The notes under the pieces were generated by a model, which saw only the letters and a program-made list of their open reading frames with translations, did not search any database and was not told the origin of the DNA. From Byssochlamys sp. IMV 00236 (taxonomy: Eukaryota; Ascomycota; Eurotiomycetes; Eurotiales; Thermoascaceae), in contig MSJH02000812.1 in NCBI GenBank assembly GCA_001931875.2, positions 124,001 to 188,000 on the forward strand: a DNA stretch of 64,000 nt, in the 5' to 3' direction. This document shows positions 1 through 11,544 of this stretch, one piece after another. Within the stretch, counting starts at the first letter, position 1. Each line of letters starts with the position of its first letter. The translations under genes and the position numbers were made by a program.

Positions 1-410
1 CCAGGTTATGAGGATGAATTAATTGATTATTGGATCAAGAGGAGCCCCTAACCAAGTCCAGAGGTTAGTAAGGCGTAATACGGCAACCCGGAAGACTAAC
101 ATGGCAGAATGTTGGCACAACGAGATCCACAGCCAGATATATTGCTTTCACCATTGAATTGTCCAACGAGAGAGGCTTTTACTCTGATCAGAATATATTA
201 ATTGTAATAGTGCCGCCTCCAGACAAGTTCGAATCGAGTGGCCGTGTGCGTTCGGAGCTGATCCAGCAGGGCTACCTCATCAGGGCCCGCAGGGATCCTC
301 GGAGCGGACCGTAAAAGCATCATCAAATCTCAGTCCGCGTCCTTCTTCAACCTCACCACCGCCCACCACACCTTTCCTCAGCACGACAGTTCAAGGAAGT
401 GCAGCCCGCC
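1..410. other. 5' flank of MIC60
   Basis: No supportable gene. The last 80 bases or so before the MIC60 start are C/T-rich, as in many Aspergillus core promoters and 5' leaders. No clear TATA box is visible. Confidence 0.5.
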
Positions 411-2438
411 ATGCTGCGCTCTGCGATCGTCCCGAGCCGGCAGCTGCTCTCGTATCCGGCTCGCCAGCGTGCAGCGACACAATGGCTGCCCAGAGCTGGT
501 GTGAACGGCCGGATCTCCGGCCAGGTATGGGACCATTGCCCTGCAATTGCACAGCGTAAGAGATGCTAACAACTTGGTCGATTGCACAGCGATACTTCGC
601 AGACCCGGCGCACCAGCCGCCTGTCGCCCCGACGCCTGCCACGCCCTCGTCTGACACGACGATTCCTCCAGAGAACGTACCCAAGCTCCCGCCAACCCCG
701 AGTACGCAGGGTCAGAGATCTCCCCCGTCTACAGTACAGCCGCCAGAATCTCCTACTAAGACCCCTGTAGGAAACACTACTCCGCCGCCTCCCCCGCCCC
801 CAGCACGCAAGAAGGGTGGTTTCCGGCGGTTTATCCTGTACCTGATCCTCACTTCCGGACTCGCCTACGGCGGTGGTGTGTGGCTAGCTCTGAAGTCGGA
901 CAACTTCCACGATTTCTTCACCGAATACGTCCCCTACGGAGAGGAAGCCGTTCTCTACTTCGAAGAGCGCGATTTCTACCGCCGGTTCCCGAACGCCACG
1001 AGACACCCTAACCGTCTGCCTCCTATCGAGAGAGAGCCGGGAAACAAGGTCACCATTCCTAGCAAAAGCGGGCTTTCCTGGAAGGTCTCTGAGCAAGAGG
1101 CAGCTGATGCTACAAAGGCTGAAAAGGCTGAGAAGAAGCCTACTATTCAGAAGGCTAAGGAAGATACGGCTGCCAAGAAGCCTGCAACCCAGGAAGCACC
1201 GAAGGAGGAGGCTAGAAAACCCGCCGTTTCTTCTGTCTCGACTCTCGAGCTGCTGAATGTGAAGGAGGGCGATGAGCCTATCGTGCAGGAGCTAGTGAAG
1301 ACCTTCAATGACATTATTACGGTCATCAGTGCTGATGAGGCTGCCGGCAAGTTCTCGGCCCCGATTGAGAAGGCCAAGAACGAGCTGCAGAACATTGGAG
1401 AGAAGATTACCGCGCTGAGGACCGATGCCCAGCGTGCGGCCGAAGAACAGATCAAGAAGGCCCACGAGGAGTTTGAAGAATCCGCCAAAGAACTCATCCG
1501 CCGCATCGACGAAGCGCGTGCTGCAGAGGCTGCCCAGTACCGTGAGGAATTTGAATCTGAGCGCGAGAAGCTGGCCCATTCTTACCAGGAAAAGCTGAAC
1601 ACCGAGCTTCAACGCGCGCAGGAGGTTTCTGAGCAGCGTCTGCGGAATGAGCTTGTTGAGCAGGCCATCGAGCTCAACCGCAAGTACCTCAATGACGTGA
1701 AGGAACTGGTCGAACGGGAGCGTGAGGGTCGTCTGTCTAAGCTCAGTGAACTCACCGCTAGCGTCAACCAGCTGGAGAAGTTGACGACCGACTGGAGCGA
1801 CGTGATTGACATCAACCTGAAGACCCAGCAGCTCCAGGTGGCTGTTGATGCTGTCCGCTCCGCCCTCGAGCGTCCCGACATGCCCAGACCGTTCGTCCGT
1901 GAACTGGTTGCCGTCAAGGAGCTTGCCGCTGATGACCCTGTCGTCTCTGCAGCCATCGCTTCCATCAACCCTACCGCTTACCAGCGTGGTATTCCTTCCT
2001 CTGCCCAGATCGTCGACCGCTTCCGCCGTGTCGCCAACGAAGTGCGAAAGGCCAGCCTTCTTCCCGAGAACGCTGGTATCGCCAGCCACGCGGCTAGCTT
2101 GGTTCTGAGCAAGGTGATGTTCAAGAAGGAAGGTGTTGCCACCGGTAACGATGTGGAGAGCATCCTTACCCGTACCGAGAACCTCCTGGAGGAGGGTAAC
2201 CTGGACGCCGCAGCCCGCGAGATGAACTCCCTTCAGGGATGGGCTAAGATTCTGAGCAAGGACTGGCTGGCTGACGTGAGAAGAGTATTGGAAGTGAGAC
2301 AGGCTCTCGAGGTAAGTCATTCTAGCCACGCATTATCCATCGACGGTGCGTTCTTGGAAATCAACAAGCTAATTCTTATTTCCGCGACAGGTCATTGAGA
2401 CTGAGGCCCGTCTTCAGTGCTTGAGAGTCGAGTCATAG
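411..2438 (+). CDS. mic60: MICOS complex subunit MIC60 (mitofilin/Fcj1)
   Basis: Inner-membrane protein that holds crista junctions as the core of the MICOS complex. Exons 411-524, 590-2311 and 2391-2438 join in frame to 627 residues, the usual fungal length. Both introns have consensus ends and the first has a GCTAAC branch site. Visible in order: a basic mitochondrial presequence (about 1-40), a Pro/Thr/Ser-rich stretch, one transmembrane segment near 119-139 followed by Gly-rich residues, a long charged coiled coil (about 260-420), and the conserved C-terminal mitofilin domain, which continues across intron 2 and ends in [11 protein letters not shown]. The start is the ATG whose short first exon supplies the presequence. 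Starting downstream of intron 1 would lose it. Identification rests on architecture and the mitofilin C-terminus. Confidence 0.93.
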
Positions 2439-3029
2439 ACCAAGAGCCTGTAGCTCTCTTTTCTCATTTATCCACATATACAGGACTGTACCTATAGCTC
2501 CATGTACTTTCTCTTGCCTGACGTAGACCCAATGCCAGATTTTCTTTGTTCTTGTTCAGCTTCGTGTAGTAGCGTCTCATGTCGTCTCCTTTTCTTCCCC
2601 GTTGCATCTCAGCGACGCTATATCTGACATTGTAGTGACCGCCTTAATATTGAAGGTCGGCCAGATTAGCTAGAAACCACATAAGATATTGCCATCCAGT
2701 TAGTTTTGTTGCATTTATCACTCGTATAATATAACTCATGGTATTGCCAGGGGGCTCATCTGCCTAACGATGTTTGCCGGGTTTGCACGTGCCGGCAAGG
2801 GAGCGCTTGTATCAGTTCACGAGCCGCCGTGACCTCCGAGATGTGTGATCGCCCAGATGGTTGTCTCCGGCCATTATTAGGTGTGGGGTCATATTTAATG
2901 CTTCCATTGAGCTGTTGCTTCGTGGCTCCTGCTGTCTGACTTGCGAAGATGCTCTAGTTGTCCCTCTGAGTTGTTCCGTCACTCATACATATACAGCTCC
3001 TCCGCCGCGGCATCGCCTTCGCGCCTCCG
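2439..3029. other. intergenic region after MIC60
   Basis: About 590 bases holding the MIC60 3' end and the promoter of the next gene. A GCACGTGC palindrome lies near 2785. No ORF here looks coding. Confidence 0.4.
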
Positions 3030-6000
3030 ATGTCGTCACCCCAAAATGGTCTTCACAGGCAGCACTTGATATCGCCATCCGATGGTCGTCCGCCTTCGCA
3101 TGAGTCGTCAAGTCCTCTTCGCCAAGATAGGGACTATGACTATGCTGCTTCAGAGCCGCGGGACAGTATGCAGATGGATGACGGCCGAAAGAGCGGGGAA
3201 TTGGAGGGCAGTACACTGGGCAGCAGTTCGCGCGAAGGGGAAAGGAGGAAGAGACATCGTCAGAGCCAGAGGTCTGGGGGATTCTTGTTAGATACGCCGT
3301 TCATACCGTCTTCGAAGCTTCTACGGTCGACGCCTCAGCGAGAACATCAACAGCAGCCGCAGCCCACGGGTGCTGTGAAACGAGAAGCACCTGAACCAGA
3401 GATCGTCGTCCCGAAGCGAAAGTCGCGTCGTCCATGGCACCGTCATAAACACTCCGTGGGAAGTTCACCATTAGCTACAGCCGTCACCAATGCTTCGAAT
3501 GCTGAAGAGATCCCCCAGCATACGCTGGAGCCGTCAGGGTTCACTCCCAACACGCATGCTGCTCATCGGCCTGCTTCCGCTACCATTCCCTCCCCCGTTG
3601 TTGGTTTGGACACAGACCCGGCCCAGATCGTGAATCTCGCTTTGAACCTGAGCGAGTCTCGAAGGAGAAACTACGCTAGCCGTTTCCCATCGACCCCTGT
3701 ACCTACGAGCAGAAAGATAAGCCAACCATCTTTCGCACTTGCGGAGAACAACGCGCATAGATTGAGTGGAGGGTACTGGCAACTGAATCCATATGGGCCT
3801 CGTAGTCCCAGTTACGCGCAGCCTGTCAGTGCCTACAGGTCCGGTCCCCGTCATGCATATACGATTCCGAGAGAATTCTCCGATACAACAAGTTTGTCTC
3901 CTATTGCGATCGATAACGACTCACAGTCAGATTATGAATTTTCGGACGCTACCCTGGCGAGAGCTGAGAAGGCCCGGAATCATTTCGAACTCTTCTTTGA
4001 GTACCTACGGCTTCTTCCACATCTGCCTCCCCTTCGACCCTCTAGGCGGGGCTCGTCTTCGAGTAGTGAATCCTCGGCAGAAGACGAGGCACTAACGGGG
4101 CGTGTCTACAATCCGTTGCAATGTATCCGCAACAGGAAGGTGCGCTATCGGGAGAAATGCCCGATAGATACTGAAGCAGAGGGATGGCAGGACGTGTCGC
4201 GCGTTCATGAATGGGTCAACGCCATAGAAGCGAGAGATGAAACAGGACTTGACGACCCTGACACGTGCGTAAGACTTCCCCCTTTCCAATATACCCATAT
4301 GGAAAAACGCGAAGTGGACGAAAAGGATGCCGACCGGTCGACAACCTCCCCATCATCGAGCACGAGACGCCCGTTTGGTACGAGCAATGTGAAGACACGG
4401 CGTCCGAGACTTGATTGGATTGTAACGCCTGCAGAATTGCTTGCGGATGCTGCTTGGTTGGAAGACCCGGTCAACAAAGCCAAGATCTTGGATAAAGACA
4501 ACAATAAGCTTTATCCTAACCCAACCATGCTGAAACATGTTGAATGGAAAATATCCCACTCAATACCGAGCAAGGAGCCGATCAGCGAGGAGCAGGAAGC
4601 CCCCGAGACTGGAAGATATGACCTATCTGGCTCTTTGCCGAATTTTCAGCGCAGTACACAAAAAGGCAGACATGTTGGCCGTGGACGCCACAGGCATAGA
4701 TTGCACGAATCTCTCCGCCACGCTACTAGCCCCAGCAGCTCAGATAAGGACGGAAAATCCAGTTGGCGAAAGTCTCTCATGCGATCTGACAGCTCTTCCA
4801 GCGACACGTCCGATGATGAAAGCTGGCGGGGGCGGGCTCGCCATTCCCACTGGAGACAACGCTTGCATGGGGTCCGTGAACGCCCAAGAGATGACGACCA
4901 GCCTCGAAGGTCTGAATCACTCACAAGGCAGTCACAAGAATCATCAAGGAGGAATGATATGGCTGATGGCACTACGAAGAAAGATGCGTCCGGTGCAGCC
5001 TACGCTTCTTCTGTCTCCCCTCCGGAGTTGAGGGTCGACCGGGGCAGGCCCCCTGCTGTGAAGAGAGTAAGGACTTCAATGTCATCGACTGGAACCATCG
5101 GCGATCGAGAGGATGTTCGGAAGTCATTAGAGGATCAAGATAGCACGGCACCAAATTCTCCGCTATGTGGCAGTCACTTTCCTAGTATTGCGGTCAACCT
5201 CTCGCCGCCATCGAGCCGATCTCCGTCCCCTACTAAAAAGGCGTTGCCTAAGCTTATAGGCTCATTACACGAAAGAAGTCGCAGCAAGCAACGAAACAAG
5301 TTTGAATTCGAGGCCCCGGTATATGACACCTCACCCGAGTCTCCGACAATAGACAAGCGCAGGACGCTCGACAGTATCGACCCCTTAGAACGTGTTGAAA
5401 CGCTCGAGCCGGTATCAGCGACAGACGCATATCCCGCAAGTCCAGAAGGAAGAGGGAGTATCCGCAGAGAGGGGCCAAAGGCAAACAAGCTCAGTCAAGA
5501 GTCAAAGCTGCGTGGGATCTTCAAGGGGGGGAGAATTGCTGAGCTTGTTGGAAACGAGGTCTCAAAAGTTGGAGACCTGATTCGGAAGAAAGATTCGCAC
5601 GGACATTCCCGGAAATCTTCATCTGCATCTAGTATTATATCGGACTACAATGACTCAGATGACGAGAAAGGAAATGGCGGACCCAAACCAGGTGCGAAGA
5701 ATATTATAAAACGCCTGCCGACCTTTTCGGACGACAACGGTCGTCTGTCACGCAAAGAAACCGAAAAGGATATGCCAAGAACTGTCAATCCAAACCTTCC
5801 GACTTTCACGTCTCCATTCAAACATGATGGTGACAACCGGAAGTCTTCGGACGCTGAACCCTCTTCTGGGCTCCAGGGCGCGAGTGCCGAAAAGGCAGAT
5901 AATGCCGCACAATACGGACCTGACGCCATTCCGCAACTGTCTCCAGGTATACCCAAATCTAAGTTTTCAATAAACGACCGGAGGGATAGTTACGGATTCC

Positions 6001-6815
6001 GTCCTTCCTCAAATGTCTGGGGCGAGCAGATCTCCCCTGTGAAGGGACAAAACCGGGACACCTACGAACCTTATGTTCATAGTCGTCCTCCTGTTACCGG
6101 TCTAGCGAATGCGGATGTATCTTCCATCTCATCGCGAAAGCGAAGGCCTATTATTTCGACACGAGCTTGGAGCATTTCAGAACGCAGCATTACTACTATT
6201 GGTGAACCCAATCTGACAGACAAGAAGGAAATTGAACGAGTTAAGGCTCTCCTTCTATCATCAGGAATCAAAGCTCGTGAAATCTGTCGCCGCGCCGAGT
6301 CTGTTCGCAGCCCTCCCCCAGAATTTCTCGTCAGAAGCTTGCCAAACCCCAACGATCCTGTTCCGTGCTTTCCTGAGTTCGAAAAATTCGACTGTGCTGC
6401 AAAGAACTTCGTGCGTACATTCGAAAGCCGTAGATCATCCCTTCGACAATCCATGGATCGATTCTCCGGCGTCACCTCCCCTTCTTTGAAATCTGAACTG
6501 GAGAAACTCGAGACACTGGTCAGCCAGTCTTTGACACCGCGTGTACGGGCTGCTGCTATTGAAGCAGAGGCATTGACTACCCAACTAAACACCACAAGTA
6601 CTCTTGCCATAAAAGAGCTCAGCGATGCCCTTGACAGAGGCGTACGAAAGCGCAACCGAAGGTTCCGCTGGGTGCGACGGACGGGATTTGTACTGTTGGA
6701 GTGGTTGCTAGTTGGCGTGATGTGGTGGGTCTGGCTGATTGTCATGATCTTCAAGGTAGGCCGCGGTATTTGGAGAGCCACGGTTTCAAGTATCAGATGG
6801 GTGCTTTGGCTGTGA
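3030..6815 (+). CDS. uncharacterised 1261-residue disordered protein with C-terminal membrane segment
   Basis: A single uninterrupted reading frame of 1261 residues. I do not recognise the family. Most of it is low-complexity and Ser/Arg/Pro/Glu-rich, and looks disordered and heavily charged, with several Ser runs and RS/SR-type patches. The only ordered-looking part is the C-terminus. A charged helical region from about residue 1065 leads into a very hydrophobic, Trp-rich stretch at about 1218-1241, followed by a short basic/Trp tail, so the protein is probably anchored at its C-terminal end. No signal peptide is visible. The lack of introns over 3.8 kb is unusual for this window. I infer a large tail-anchored scaffold or membrane-associated regulator. 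No enzymatic motif was seen. Confidence 0.8.
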   Translation: MSSPQNGLHRQHLISPSDGRPPSHESSSPLRQDRDYDYAASEPRDSMQMDDGRKSGELEGSTLGSSSREGERRKRHRQSQRSGGFLLDTPFIPSSKLLRSTPQREHQQQPQPTGAVKREAPEPEIVVPKRKSRRPWHRHKHSVGSSPLATAVTNASNAEEIPQHTLEPSGFTPNTHAAHRPASATIPSPVVGLDTDPAQIVNLALNLSESRRRNYASRFPSTPVPTSRKISQPSFALAENNAHRLSGGYWQLNPYGPRSPSYAQPVSAYRSGPRHAYTIPREFSDTTSLSPIAIDNDSQSDYEFSDATLARAEKARNHFELFFEYLRLLPHLPPLRPSRRGSSSSSESSAEDEALTGRVYNPLQCIRNRKVRYREKCPIDTEAEGWQDVSRVHEWVNAIEARDETGLDDPDTCVRLPPFQYTHMEKREVDEKDADRSTTSPSSSTRRPFGTSNVKTRRPRLDWIVTPAELLADAAWLEDPVNKAKILDKDNNKLYPNPTMLKHVEWKISHSIPSKEPISEEQEAPETGRYDLSGSLPNFQRSTQKGRHVGRGRHRHRLHESLRHATSPSSSDKDGKSSWRKSLMRSDSSSSDTSDDESWRGRARHSHWRQRLHGVRERPRDDDQPRRSESLTRQSQESSRRNDMADGTTKKDASGAAYASSVSPPELRVDRGRPPAVKRVRTSMSSTGTIGDREDVRKSLEDQDSTAPNSPLCGSHFPSIAVNLSPPSSRSPSPTKKALPKLIGSLHERSRSKQRNKFEFEAPVYDTSPESPTIDKRRTLDSIDPLERVETLEPVSATDAYPASPEGRGSIRREGPKANKLSQESKLRGIFKGGRIAELVGNEVSKVGDLIRKKDSHGHSRKSSSASSIISDYNDSDDEKGNGGPKPGAKNIIKRLPTFSDDNGRLSRKETEKDMPRTVNPNLPTFTSPFKHDGDNRKSSDAEPSSGLQGASAEKADNAAQYGPDAIPQLSPGIPKSKFSINDRRDSYGFRPSSNVWGEQISPVKGQNRDTYEPYVHSRPPVTGLANADVSSISSRKRRPIISTRAWSISERSITTIGEPNLTDKKEIERVKALLLSSGIKAREICRRAESVRSPPPEFLVRSLPNPNDPVPCFPEFEKFDCAAKNFVRTFESRRSSLRQSMDRFSGVTSPSLKSELEKLETLVSQSLTPRVRAAAIEAEALTTQLNTTSTLAIKELSDALDRGVRKRNRRFRWVRRTGFVLLEWLLVGVMWWVWLIVMIFKVGRGIWRATVSSIRWVLWL

Positions 6816-8093
6816 TCGCGATAATACAAGATGGATTACCGCGATGATCTGCTGGAGCTCTTATTTCTTTTACTCCATTTCTCTCTTGTCGACCAAGGTT
6901 ACGATTACAGCCGCCAAATTTCCCTTTCGCATTTTTAATTCATGACGCTGTACCAGCGACTTTTCTTCTGGCTGTCTCCTTTTCGACTCTACATACTTAG
7001 CCCGGTATGCTTTAATTTTTTTTTTTTCTTGCGTCTTTTCTCTGTATTTAAACCCACTCACAGGTATACCCACTGCGCGAGATATGTGGCTTCTTGATAT
7101 ATATGCATCTTAATTTTCACCATTCCTGTCTCCTTCTTACCTGGCCCCCGGATCTTTGTACAGCCTTTGAATATAGGCCACAAATGGATACAGAGTGGAT
7201 ATAGCATTACTGTCAAATAAGACATGAATTATACCTTTTCTCAGGAAACATAGTGTCTCTCATCGATACCTGCATTATATTCTTTCCAACAGCAACCATA
7301 CCTGAGTAAGCACATGAGTGCCTCTTCAAAGTTTGATTCTTTTGAGAGTTTTCCATAGGAGGATCTTCTCGTACAGTGCGATTGCTAGCCTGTGACAAGG
7401 GTTAATAACCCAACGTACAAAAACCAATGACAAAGGCTAGCTTTTGAAATGGAGATAGTTTGTTAGTATTCAAGTCGGTTGGTAAAGGGAACAGGGGCTA
7501 TGTTTTATGTCATTGTCAGCCGCAAGTTCCCTTGCTAATTCAAGGGTTGAGAGCTATCTGCGGATTGTTCAAGGTTCACACAGTATACGTTCTGTTCTTC
7601 AAGTCTCCTTCAAAGTTCGAAAGACTCCTGCGAAGTTAATAGGCTTCAACGGAGGAACTCGCCATTCATTCGTTCAAAGGACCTAAAAACTAGTAGGGAG
7701 GCCCCCCGATTCTCAAACAATGAGATTGTCCTCAATACGTACAATGCTGGGTGACCAGTTTACTTCTCTTGGCTAGTCAATACAAATGTCCCTATTCAAG
7801 TAGCTATTCACAATGATCCTTCAGTAGTCTTCTGCCTAGTCAAGCAACACCGACGGGGGAGGGAAGAGGACATAGGTGAATTGTACCGCTTCTGTGAAGC
7901 AGACTAGGCTAGGCTACTCAGTCATCCCACCAAGCTCTCGAGTTATTTCACTGCAAGCGTTCACTTTCACTTCTTCAATTCGACTGAAAGGTCACACAAA
8001 CAAGAGCCAAGTGTTTAATCCAGTCTATCTTTGCCTGAGAAACGCTTCTTCGTCCCTGTTGGTGAGGGTATCAATCATCAAACTACCATCCAC
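6816..8093. other. intergenic region, no gene seen
   Basis: About 1.3 kb with short A/T runs, including a T tract near 7017-7028. No ORF has convincing codon use. It probably holds the 3' UTR of the large membrane protein gene and the 5' region of the proline-rich gene. Confidence 0.4.
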
Positions 8094-9407
8094 ATGCCCA
8101 CCATGATTAAAAAGGGACTGCGGAAGTTACTTGGGCGCAGAGATACTTGGAGATTGATCAAGGATCGAGGTCGAAAACTATTTCGATGCCTTGTCAAGCA
8201 TAAACGTCCATCTCGTCCTCCTCCTCCACCATTTCCTGCTCCTTTTTCTCCTGGACCCCTTCCACGCGGTCCGCCTCCTCCACGTCCTCCGCGTCCTGCC
8301 AGCTTGTACTCCGTCCGTGATAGCTGGTTCGAGAATGCTTCTCCTGTATTCTCTCCAGAATTGAGACCTTGGATAACCCCTAACTGGGATATCGAGGCGA
8401 AAGAGACAGAGATCGACCTCAGAACTCTGGACGAAATACTATCTTTCCCATCACCAGTTGTGTCTCTTGGTTCTTTGGCTCCGAAGCTGGTAGCCACAGA
8501 TGAAGCAAAGAAAGACCTGGACATGTACCATAGCGGTACACATCCAGCTATCAACGGACCATGGCCGTGGGCCAATCTACAACAGTTCCGCGACGTTCTC
8601 ATCGCGTGCATCACGACCAAGATGACCATGTGCGAGATTGGACAGTTCCTTGAGATCATGTGTTATCGCAAGGACAAGCTCCTGGACTGGCTGGTCACTG
8701 TTATGGTCAATGATCAAGACACCTACTGCGCAATCGGCCACACTATTCTCATGTGTTTTGGTCCTCGAGACGGACACAACAATCCTTATTATGGGGGCAT
8801 TGAGAACGGAGATGAGAACATGAGACCTGCTCCGCCTAACAGGGAATCTGCCTTGATGGCTGACATTGATCCTTCCCGTCAAGAACCAAAACACACCCAC
8901 GAAACGAGACATCTCAAACCGTGGAGCATCTCAGACCAGGGCATAGACAATGGAGGAGACCAAGGAGGTAAAGTGATTACAGATGGACTTCAGCTCAGAC
9001 GGCTCCCTGTCGTGGTTCCGAACACGGAAAGGATAACTAGGAGCAGGTCACTGATCCCACGCAGGGTTACTGGAGTTGAAGGAATGGACAAGTTTTTGAA
9101 ATCACATAGACGAGCCATAAGCTCAGTGGACCCAGACATGAGACCTATCTCACCATTGCCCAACGACAACGACATAGCCCCCGTCAACGAAGCAGTTCCG
9201 GTCAACGAACCAGCCCCCGAATACCAATACAATGAGCGTTCAGCGTGGAGTGACGACAGTGATCACGAAGAAAAAATTGTCCTTAAGCCCAGGCCCTGGA
9301 GCTTTCGTCACACCAGGACTCTGAGTTGGATGTCAGGGTCTTCGATGAGGAGAAAAGCTCTTTCTGATCCTGGAGCTAGTTTCCATGGCAGCGCCGAAGG
9401 AGAGTGA
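8094..9407 (+). CDS. proline-rich orphan protein
   Basis: Intronless ORF of 437 residues from the first ATG in frame (MPTMIKKG). The frame is open a little further upstream, but only from a TTG. The N-terminus is strongly basic (about residues 4-35). A proline-rich block with PPPP clusters follows at about 40-72. The middle (about 150-225) looks like a small helical domain rich in Ile/Met/Cys. The C-terminal third is polar and probably disordered, with SIS/SRS-type sites. I recognise no family. It may be a lineage-restricted gene. A noncoding or pseudogene origin is less likely, because the frame stays open through clear compositional domains. Confidence 0.6.
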   Translation: MPTMIKKGLRKLLGRRDTWRLIKDRGRKLFRCLVKHKRPSRPPPPPFPAPFSPGPLPRGPPPPRPPRPASLYSVRDSWFENASPVFSPELRPWITPNWDIEAKETEIDLRTLDEILSFPSPVVSLGSLAPKLVATDEAKKDLDMYHSGTHPAINGPWPWANLQQFRDVLIACITTKMTMCEIGQFLEIMCYRKDKLLDWLVTVMVNDQDTYCAIGHTILMCFGPRDGHNNPYYGGIENGDENMRPAPPNRESALMADIDPSRQEPKHTHETRHLKPWSISDQGIDNGGDQGGKVITDGLQLRRLPVVVPNTERITRSRSLIPRRVTGVEGMDKFLKSHRRAISSVDPDMRPISPLPNDNDIAPVNEAVPVNEPAPEYQYNERSAWSDDSDHEEKIVLKPRPWSFRHTRTLSWMSGSSMRRKALSDPGASFHGSAEGE

Positions 9408-11446
9408 GGATCTAAATAGTTCAGACGAAAACTGAACTATACACTCACTACCGATCATCTCATTGGCTTCCTTTTCTTTTCCCACGTGCCACATCAGACG
9501 AAGGCTAGACCCAGTTTGTACTGTCTCTACTTCCCACATCGTCTCATATCAGACGGATGGGCTCCTTCAGTTCAGATGCATGTTTCTCTTTATGCTGTCA
9601 CTATTTTCCTTGTGTTCTACGGATCACAGATGGGTGGGCTCCTCAGTTCTAATGCTTTTCTTTGTGCTGTTTTTATTTCTTTACTTTGTTCCTAGCTCCA
9701 TTTTGTTGAGCAGATCGCCCTGGATCGTATGATATATTCATCAATACTTTCCTCGGTTTCCGAGACACGGACGCTCTAAAGGCCAGATCTAATTGCTCAG
9801 ATAGCCCCCCATCAGACGGCCTCGATAGTTTGAATGAAAATTTTGTTTTCACTAAATAGCAGTTTCCAGTACTCAAGTCTCAAGCTGGTGCATGCTTGTC
9901 TGAGATTATCATATTCTCACATACAGACACTACACCACACTACTATTACGAAATTACCATAAGAAACATGTCGTGATGCGGACGCGAGGCTAAGACTTGA
10001 TTGAACCTCTAACAGCTCACAGCTAGGTACTTGCTTGACTCTTTCCTTGATAAGAAGACCTGAAGCTCTCCAGATCCTAGCACTCACTCTCTGGCACTTT
10101 TAGTCCGACTTCATCAATACCTGAAGTTCCGATGTAGTTCTATCCAAAGCGTATCCTCAACACGCTTCAGTTTGATTCAAAGCTCGTCTATTCGGTTCGA
10201 CCCTAGACGGAGATGTCAAGAACTTCTATCCCTATATACACCCATACCAATGACCCCCTCACCTCGTGGACGTGGCAATCACCGGCTCACTGTCCTGGCA
10301 TGTAGCATGTGGCCTTAGTTCTTGCCTATCATTGGCACTGGCACTGGCAGTTTGCTCTGGCTATGACCCTACCCTGCGGTAACTAGCTCTTCTGGCTGGC
10401 ACTCGCATCACTGGCGGTGTTTATCATCGTTGACCATTCGCGTCTCTACCTCCGCTCGATTCCATTCGATCGACAGTGGTGGTAACTTCCAAAATGGAGA
10501 AAGCAATCGAATAGTCTGCTCGCACGTGGTTGTAGTGTTGCCTTTAGAGAGTAGCAGATGTACAGCAAACGAACTAATAAAGATGGATATTATTTAACGC
10601 GCCTGACAGGCAGGGTAAATTGAATCTGAACCAATTCCAGAGCTCATGTAAGTCTCCAGACTAGTAACGCGTCCCATCCTGGATAGATAGCAAGCAAGCA
10701 AGCAACCAGGAAATTAAGTCGCAGCCTTGCTTCCGTGTCATTTAGGATTCGCCAAAACAAAGAGCACGAAACGCAAACAAAGACTTCGCTCCCTCCACCT
10801 TTCCTTCAGCAAGGATGCGCACAGAGGACGGGCAGTCTCTTTCTGCTCCCTGAGGTAGGAGTAGCTAGGTATAGATATACCAAGACTTGGGGGGCTAACT
10901 AATGTCACTGAAGCTCCTTGCTGGAGACAAAGATTGGCTGTCGCGCTGTACACACGTTGGGCGTAGCATGTTCCCCAGGTAATATGGTTTGTGCAACGCG
11001 TCTTCCAAGTGAGATGTACGCGTCCGTGGTATGTATCTATTTGGGTACTACGAAGCTAGGAGCTCATCCTTCTTCTCCAACCGCCAGCATATAGCTGACA
11101 GACTGATGAAAAAGAGAGAATTGTTTTCCACGTAGTGGAGGGTGCCAAAGAATACGCCTGCCAATGACCCGAAGGCCGTTGGACGGGTTGTTCCTCCGCG
11201 CTGTGCAATGCAGGGACCAACCCGTGGTGGACCGCCTTCATGATCGCAGCCACCCAAACAAGGTAAGTATGAAGAAAAGAAAGAAGAAAAAAGTCCAAAA
11301 GAGCGGCGGGTGGGCGAAGTATTTATGCCTGTCGAGGGCCGCGCTAAATTAAGCGAGTTTCTTACAAAGACCCTGATTGGGTGCAAGTTTGAGGCCGTGA
11401 TGAGTAATCATCATGTGATCAAACCTCCGCGGACCGCCGATATGCA
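9408..11446. other. gene-free interval
   Basis: Two kb with no supportable ORF. It contains simple direct repeats (tandem GCAA-type units near 10690-10705, repeated CTGGCA near 10335-10415). Nothing resembling a transposon was seen. Confidence 0.4.
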
Positions 11447-11454
11447 TCACGTGA
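11447..11454. promoter_or_regulatory. TCACGTGA palindrome upstream of NAM9
   Basis: An 8-bp perfect palindrome about 90 bp before the NAM9 start. It matches the bHLH (Cbf1-type) consensus RTCACRTG in its core. The same octamer occurs before the other mitoribosomal gene in the window (36219-36226). A role in coordinate expression is inference. Confidence 0.4.
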
Positions 11455-11544
11455 GATCGGGCTCCCAGTGGCTTTTCGAAGTTTTGATGCCGGTGAATAG
11501 CTAGGAGAGCAGGAAGTCGACTTGCTGTCTCAACGCCGCCCATC

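Noticed and set aside
1292..2329. 345-codon open frame antisense to MIC60
   Set aside because: It lies wholly inside conserved mitofilin coding sequence and arises from C/G-rich third positions. No family features of its own.
6077..6829. 250-codon open frame antisense to the 3' end of the 1261-residue protein gene
   Set aside because: The sense frame continues uninterrupted to a structured C-terminus. The antisense product has no recognisable features.
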